This document shows positions 59,639 to 64,000 of a stretch of 64,000 bases of DNA, piece after piece. The notes beneath the pieces were generated by a model. It had not been told where the DNA came from. It saw only the letters and a program-made list of their open reading frames with translations, and made no database searches. Origin of the DNA: SYLG01 sp965226945 (GTDB lineage: Bacteria; Planctomycetota; Planctomycetia; Gemmatales; Gemmataceae); assembly GCA_965226945.1 (NCBI GenBank), contig OZ245717.1, forward strand, positions 2,790,001-2,854,000, written 5' to 3'. The position numbers and the translations under genes were made by a program. Within the stretch, counting starts at the first letter, position 1. Each line of letters opens with the position of its first letter.

Positions 59639-61054
59639 TCACGGCCTGGCCAACGAGGCGTTGCGATCGGGCAAAAATAGTGAAAAGACCGCGCCGCCCT
59701 GAGCGCTATTGCGGCCCGAGATCGCGCCGCCATGATCCTCGACGATGCGCTTGGAAATGGCCAGGCCCAGCCCCGTGCCGGTTTCCTTGCCGGTGGCAAA
59801 CGGTTCAAACAGCCGCGACCCCATGTCCTGGCTGATGCCCGGTCCCGAGTCGGCAAAATCGAATCGAAATCCGCCCCCATCGGGGCTCAGGTCGATATCG
59901 AGCCGCCCCCCGGTACCCATCGCGTCGAGCGAATTGAAAAGCAAATTCAAAATCACCTGGCGCAGTTGCGCGCGATCGACCTTGAGCAGGCAAGGCGAAC
60001 CGCTATCGCGAAAACGCACCTGGATGCCGGCTTGATCCATTTTCGCGCGCGTGAGTGCGATCGCTTCGCGCACGATCTCGCGCAAATCACACTGAGTCGT
60101 TTCGAGCTTTTGCGGCCGGGCGAAGACTAAAAACTGCTGAAGGGTCTGCTCGATCCGCTGCAGTTCCTGTTCGATGAGATCGAAGTCTTCCTCGGTCAAT
60201 CCCCCCGAACCGGGGTCCTTGCGCCCCGTCTCCAAAAGCAAGATCGCCGACGTCAGCGGGTTGCGGATTTCATGCGCCACGCCCGCGGCAAACTGGCCGA
60301 CTGCCGCGAGCCGCTCCGCGCGAATCACCTCTTTCTCCTGCTGCTTGATCCGCTCAAGCGCCTGCTCGACCTTTCGCAAAAGCTCATTGGCCAGGGGATC
60401 CCCCTCGGCGGGTTCCTCCACCTGGGGAAAGCGCTCGCCAAGCAGATCGGCGGCTCCCTGGACTCTCACGAGAAACTGCTCGATGCTTTGGCGCAGCCTG
60501 CGGGCCAAATTGTAGCCAAAGAGCATGCCGGAAACCGATCCCAGCCCCCCCACGACAATGAGGCCCCAGACCATGCGTCTGACGGTGCTTTTGTGGCTTT
60601 CTTCCGAAGCGATCAGTTCGCGGTTGTTGAACGCCCGCAGTTCGAGCACCTGCGCGACCACCTCGGAACGCAAAAACTGGGCGACCTGCATGGGCGCCGG
60701 ATTGGTGCGCAGCAAATCCAAGTACCGGTTGAACCGCTCTTCAACCCTGTCGACCAGAAGCCTTTCGCCTGGCTTATCGGCAAATTCATGGATTTTGCGC
60801 AGATCGGCCATGGCCTGCTTTTGCAGAGGCTCGACGCGCTCAGCCCCTTCGCTGTGCAGCGCGATCAGATTGTTCAGCGTCGTTTCCAGATCGATCGCGG
60901 CGCCGCGGCTGCCGATGTTTTCCGAGAGAATGTCGACCGTGCGCGACTGATCGAGGTAAAGGTAACCGGCAATCGTGCCGCAAAGCAGGAGCAGTAATAG
61001 GCTAAATATTGCCGAGGTGAGAAGAAAACGGCCGGGATAGGTTTGCAGGGACAT
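59639..61054 (-). CDS. Sensor histidine kinase
   Basis: A 471-residue membrane kinase: first helix about 10-33, a periplasmic sensor region of about 125 residues that is all-helical (four-helix-bundle type, no cysteine), second helix about 162-182, a HAMP-like linker, the HisKA domain with phospho-acceptor H261 in AGVAHEIRNPLTS, and an HATPase domain with N-box LLFNSLDAM, G1 DSGPGI and G2 GTGLGLAIS. It should phosphorylate the sigma-54 regulator encoded 74 bases downstream. The signal is unknown; location next to a metal-type RND pump suggests metals or envelope stress. Confidence 0.93.
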   Translation of the reverse strand: MSLQTYPGRFLLTSAIFSLLLLLLCGTIAGYLYLDQSRTVDILSENIGSRGAAIDLETTLNNLIALHSEGAERVEPLQKQAMADLRKIHEFADKPGERLLVDRVEERFNRYLDLLRTNPAPMQVAQFLRSEVVAQVLELRAFNNRELIASEESHKSTVRRMVWGLIVVGGLGSVSGMLFGYNLARRLRQSIEQFLVRVQGAADLLGERFPQVEEPAEGDPLANELLRKVEQALERIKQQEKEVIRAERLAAVGQFAAGVAHEIRNPLTSAILLLETGRKDPGSGGLTEEDFDLIEQELQRIEQTLQQFLVFARPQKLETTQCDLREIVREAIALTRAKMDQAGIQVRFRDSGSPCLLKVDRAQLRQVILNLLFNSLDAMGTGGRLDIDLSPDGGGFRFDFADSGPGISQDMGSRLFEPFATGKETGTGLGLAISKRIVEDHGGAISGRNSAQGGAVFSLFLPDRNASLARP

Positions 61055-61165
61055 AGTGGGAGCTTAGTCCCTTGGGGAGTCCTCAGCCAGAATGGACTTC
61101 ACTCTACCTGAGGTTTCGGCACGGCCTTGAGCCCCTCAAGGCGCGACTGGACTCGCAGGAAAAAC

Positions 61166-62578
61166 TCAGGCGATGGCTTCGGAAACGACCCGGCCATGGA
61201 CATCGGTCAAGCGGAAATCTCGTCCGGCATGGCGGTAGGTCAGCTTTTCATGATCGAAACCCATCAGGTGCAAAATCGTCGCATGCAGGTCGTGCACATG
61301 CACCGGATTTTCCTCGGCACGGAACCCGAGTTCGTCGGTGGTACCGACGATGCCCGGCTTTGAACCGCCTCCCGCCATCCAGACGGAAAAGCCATAGGGG
61401 TTGTGGTCGCGGCCATTGAGCCGGCCCAGGTTGGAGCCGGGTGTCGGCAACTCCACCGTGGGAGTGCGGCCAAATTCCCCACCCCAAAGCACCAGGGTCG
61501 AATCGAATAATCCGCGATTTTTCAGATCGCTGATGAGGCCAAAGATCGCCCGATCGATTTCCCCGGCCAAGCGGCGATGATTCGCTTCCAGATCGTCGTG
61601 GCTATCCCACGGCTGACCCGGGCCATGAAACACCTGCACAAACCGTACGCCGCGCTCCACGAGCCGTCTTGCCAAAACCATTTGCCGGGCCTGGGTTCCT
61701 TCGCCGTAGAGATTCCAGGTCGACTTTGGCTCGCGGGAAAGGTCCATTGCCTCGGGCGCTTCCATCTGCATGCGGAAGGCAAGTTCCATGTTGCGCATGC
61801 GCGCGCTGGCGACGGCATCCTGCGGCGCTTGCAGATGTTCGAGTTTTTCCAAAAGCTCCAGTTGGCGCGATTGCTGGGCGATGGTCGACGAAGGGCGCAA
61901 CTGGCCGATCAGCCGCTCGGGGCTGGTGTGGCGCGTATCGAGGTAGGAGCCCTGATAGATCGCCGGCAGAAACCCTGCCGTCCAGTTTTGCGCTTCCTGG
62001 ATCGGTTGGCCGCCGGGGCAAAGAGCTACGAACCCAGGAAGGTTACGCGATTCGGCGCCCAGGCCATAAAGCAGCCAGGAACCCATGCTCGGCCGCACCA
62101 TGCGCGATTCGCCACAGTTCATCATGAGCAAGGCCGGCTCATGATTGGGCAAGTCGGTTTTCATCGAGCGGATGACGCACAGGTCGTCGGCGTGGCGGGC
62201 CGTGTTGGCAAAAAGCTCGCTGACTTCCAGCCCCGATTGCCCGTAACGGTCGAACCGGAAGGGCGAGGGAAAGCAGGCACCCGTCTGACGTTCCGTTGGC
62301 AAATTGGGCCGTGGCAACGACTGCCCGGCATACTTCTCAAGCAAGGGCTTGCGATCAAAGGTGTCGAGGTGGCTCGGCCCGCCGTTGAGGAAAATGTGAA
62401 TGACCGCCTTGGCCTTGCCCGGGAACTGGGGCGCGCGCGCCGCCAGGGTGTCTTGACCGCCGTGGGCGCGGGCTTGCAGCGTGCCGAACGCCAAGCCGGC
62501 CATGCCCATGCCGAATCGCTCCAGAAGCTGGCGGCGATGTAGCGCCTGATCGCTGGCTTGTGACCTCAGGGGATCCAT
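61166..62578 (-). CDS. DUF1501 protein (second copy)
   Basis: The ATG at 62578 has GGAG five bases upstream and overlaps the preceding DUF1553 gene by 13 bases; an ATG 18 bases further upstream has no such site. The product has 470 residues. The N-terminal region LHRRQLLERFGMGMAGLAFG has a Tat-like RRQLL motif. DUF1501 marks are VIHIFLNGGPSHLDTFDRKP, LVERGVRFVQVFHGPGQPWDSHDD, LVLWGGEFGRTPTVEL and GRDHNPYGFSVWMAGGG. Only about half of the core residues match the first copy at 44.5 kb, so the two pairs are old paralogues rather than a recent duplication. Confidence 0.9.
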   Translation of the reverse strand: MDPLRSQASDQALHRRQLLERFGMGMAGLAFGTLQARAHGGQDTLAARAPQFPGKAKAVIHIFLNGGPSHLDTFDRKPLLEKYAGQSLPRPNLPTERQTGACFPSPFRFDRYGQSGLEVSELFANTARHADDLCVIRSMKTDLPNHEPALLMMNCGESRMVRPSMGSWLLYGLGAESRNLPGFVALCPGGQPIQEAQNWTAGFLPAIYQGSYLDTRHTSPERLIGQLRPSSTIAQQSRQLELLEKLEHLQAPQDAVASARMRNMELAFRMQMEAPEAMDLSREPKSTWNLYGEGTQARQMVLARRLVERGVRFVQVFHGPGQPWDSHDDLEANHRRLAGEIDRAIFGLISDLKNRGLFDSTLVLWGGEFGRTPTVELPTPGSNLGRLNGRDHNPYGFSVWMAGGGSKPGIVGTTDELGFRAEENPVHVHDLHATILHLMGFDHEKLTYRHAGRDFRLTDVHGRVVSEAIA

Positions 62579-64000
62579 TGGAACTCCGTGGTCCACATCA
62601 GGGTTTGGGCAAGCAAGCCGGTGGGCTCCAGCCGTGCCGGCTCGGGGCCGGTGAAGCCGGCGGTCGCGCTGAAGTCGCCGAGCTTGTCATGGTGGATCAC
62701 CGGCGACCAAAAGAAAAAATCGTAACCCGGATCCTTGCGGCAATCGACCGCGAAATCGATCAACTCGCCGGCCTTCGCTTCGATTTCGACACGATGTTCC
62801 TTGGAGCCATTGTGAACGGCGCCGCGCCACAAGAATCCCTGCTTATCGGAGCGAATCGTCGCAAAGACGCCATCGCCCCGGTAGTCGGGATGTTGCACGG
62901 TGCCTTCGATCTTGAGCTTTCCGTCGGCCGGCACGCGGAACTGGCGCACGACCACGATCTTGTTGCCAGGCCCGGGGTGGCCTCCTTCGGCGGTGATTTG
63001 CATTTTGCCCGTGCCGGGCCGGGGTAAGAGCGGTGTCGCCTGCCAGGAATCACCCGTGAAACAGGAGAATGGCATGAAAAAGGCATAACACTCATCGTCG
63101 GTGCGCGTGCCGTAGCCAAAGGTCCAGGTCGGGGGCGGCGCCTTGCCGTTGGCGTCCACCACTCGCGGCGCTTCGGGGATGGTCTTGATCAGATCGGCCG
63201 AGGCCGCTCGCTCTTGGGCGGTGGGTTCGCGGCCCAGCACCGCCCGGTAAACCCCACCGATCCGGTCCTTCTGGCCAAAAGTGCAGTCGCTCGCCCGCCT
63301 TGCCATTTCGATGACGAGTGGATGATTCAGCCAAAAGAGCCCCTGGGCCGGAGTCAGGGTCGTCGTTCGTTTGGCCAGATGCGAATCGGGATTGGGACCG
63401 TCGAGCGCCAGCCAGACCGACGGTAGGTTTTGCCGATCGACATAGCCATAAAGGGTCCTTCGGGTCGGGAAAGGAGTCGTGAACATCGCATCGGCCGGCC
63501 CGCTCCCGGCGGCATCGAGCGATCCGGCGGCGAAGAGCATCCGATCCCTGAGCGATTCGAAATCGAGCCGCCGGCGGTTTTGCCGCGCTAAAAAGCGATT
63601 TTCCGGATCGAGTTCGTCTTGCTTTGCCTTCGAGGCGGTTGATTGGCGGTAGGCCTGCGAGGTCACGATCAAACGATGCAAATGCCTGAGGGAAAAGCCA
63701 TGTTCGACGAATTCCGACGCCAGCCAGTCGAGCAGTTCAGGGTGAGTGGGCGCATCGCCACGAGTTCCAAAATCGCTGGGGGTGCGGGACAGACCTTCGC
63801 CAAAATGCCAGGCCCAAACCCGGTTGACGATGACGCGCGCCATCAGGTCGCGCGCCTTACCCGACATCAGCGCTTCGGCCAGTTCCTTGCGGCCGCTGCC
63901 TTGAGAGAAGGGGTGCTCGTCGCAGCCGCCAAGGAAAGTGGGCAAGCGCGCAGGCACAACTTCGCCCAACAGATTGGGGTTGCCGCGGCGCATCAGTTTT
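62566..64000 (-). CDS. DUF1553 (PSD1) protein, C-terminal part (cut by window edge)
   Basis: The frame is open through 64000, so the N-terminal part (expected: cytochrome c domain and DUF1549) lies outside the window. The visible part, starting ...LMRRGNPNLLGEVVPARLPTFLGG, is DUF1553: MARVIVNRVWAWHFGEGL, EHGFSLRHLHRLIVTSQAYRQ, RRLDFESLRDRML, TRRTLYGYVDRQNL and TLTPAQGLFWLNHPLV. A non-standard C-terminal extension of about 170 residues (after REPTAQERAAS) ends in a beta-sandwich-like domain with sugar-binding flavour (IEGTVQHPDYRGDGVFATI), absent from the copy at 46-49 kb. It overlaps the DUF1501 gene and is probably co-translated. Confidence 0.9.
   Translation of the reverse strand, partial: KLMRRGNPNLLGEVVPARLPTFLGGCDEHPFSQGSGRKELAEALMSGKARDLMARVIVNRVWAWHFGEGLSRTPSDFGTRGDAPTHPELLDWLASEFVEHGFSLRHLHRLIVTSQAYRQSTASKAKQDELDPENRFLARQNRRRLDFESLRDRMLFAAGSLDAAGSGPADAMFTTPFPTRRTLYGYVDRQNLPSVWLALDGPNPDSHLAKRTTTLTPAQGLFWLNHPLVIEMARRASDCTFGQKDRIGGVYRAVLGREPTAQERAASADLIKTIPEAPRVVDANGKAPPPTWTFGYGTRTDDECYAFFMPFSCFTGDSWQATPLLPRPGTGKMQITAEGGHPGPGNKIVVVRQFRVPADGKLKIEGTVQHPDYRGDGVFATIRSDKQGFLWRGAVHNGSKEHRVEIEAKAGELIDFAVDCRKDPGYDFFFWSPVIHHDKLGDFSATAGFTGPEPARLEPTGLLAQTLMWTTEFQWIP

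Overview
The window is GC-rich (roughly 60%) bacterial chromosome, almost certainly from a planctomycete of the class Planctomycetia. The evidence is family content: two DUF1553/DUF1501 gene pairs with a Planctomycete-type cytochrome domain, a DUF1559 protein with a prepilin-like N-terminus, a BatA/von Willebrand/prenyltransferase-repeat cluster, and many secreted proteins of lineage-restricted families. Genus cannot be fixed from what is visible. Both ends cut through genes.

Layout. 1-11.3 kb (+): BatA-like protein (5' end cut off), VWA/glutamine-amidotransferase-like membrane protein, two large envelope proteins, a squalene-cyclase-repeat protein and a polytopic membrane protein, closely packed. 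11.8-14.4 kb (+): a lineage-specific protein and a two-gene ABC-2 exporter. 14.5-20.2 kb: a redox/metal-flavoured stretch with membrane cytochrome c, CxxC redoxin, DUF4198 protein, DUF1559 protein and a four-gene minus-strand operon. In that operon two paralogous membrane-anchored Cys-rich proteins with identical cysteine spacing bracket a membrane redoxin and a secreted beta-domain protein. 20.2-23.9 kb: an AT-rich, probably acquired island with the C-terminal end of a recombinase-like gene, a PIN-type nuclease gene with its own terminator, a 67-codon gene with a strong ribosome-binding site, and a possible structured RNA. 24.7 kb (-): a 96-nt tRNA-like gene with a GCA (cysteine) anticodon but a long variable arm, just upstream of a thioredoxin-family gene.

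25.2-34.4 kb (-): a GH5 glycosidase with a co-translated membrane protein, preceded by a tightly overlapping operon for trans-4-hydroxy-L-proline breakdown: Xaa-Pro aminopeptidase, 4-hydroxyproline 2-epimerase, three-subunit D-hydroxyproline dehydrogenase, DapA-family deaminase, and alpha-ketoglutarate semialdehyde dehydrogenase. Read together, it would turn hydroxyproline-containing peptides into 2-oxoglutarate. 35-39.3 kb: secreted proteins (PQQ-type beta-propeller, a duplicated helical protein, a DUF4932 metalloprotease-like protein, a small exported protein). 39.4-42.5 kb (-): UbiA prenyltransferase, TIM-barrel epimerase and inositol-3-phosphate synthase, reminiscent of part of the ebo cluster. 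42.7-44.4 kb (+): ribBA and the fluoride channel crcB, closed by a strong bidirectional terminator.

44.5-64 kb (all -): PSD1/DUF1501 pair; then a heavy-metal-type RND efflux locus (histidine kinase, sigma-54 activator, a good -24/-12 promoter, periplasmic adaptor, degenerate receiver protein, CzcA-type pump, TolC-like channel, outer-membrane beta-barrel); then a second DUF1553/DUF1501 pair cut by the right edge. The most unusual items are the cysteine tRNA-like gene, the twin Cys-rich operon and the AT-rich PIN island.
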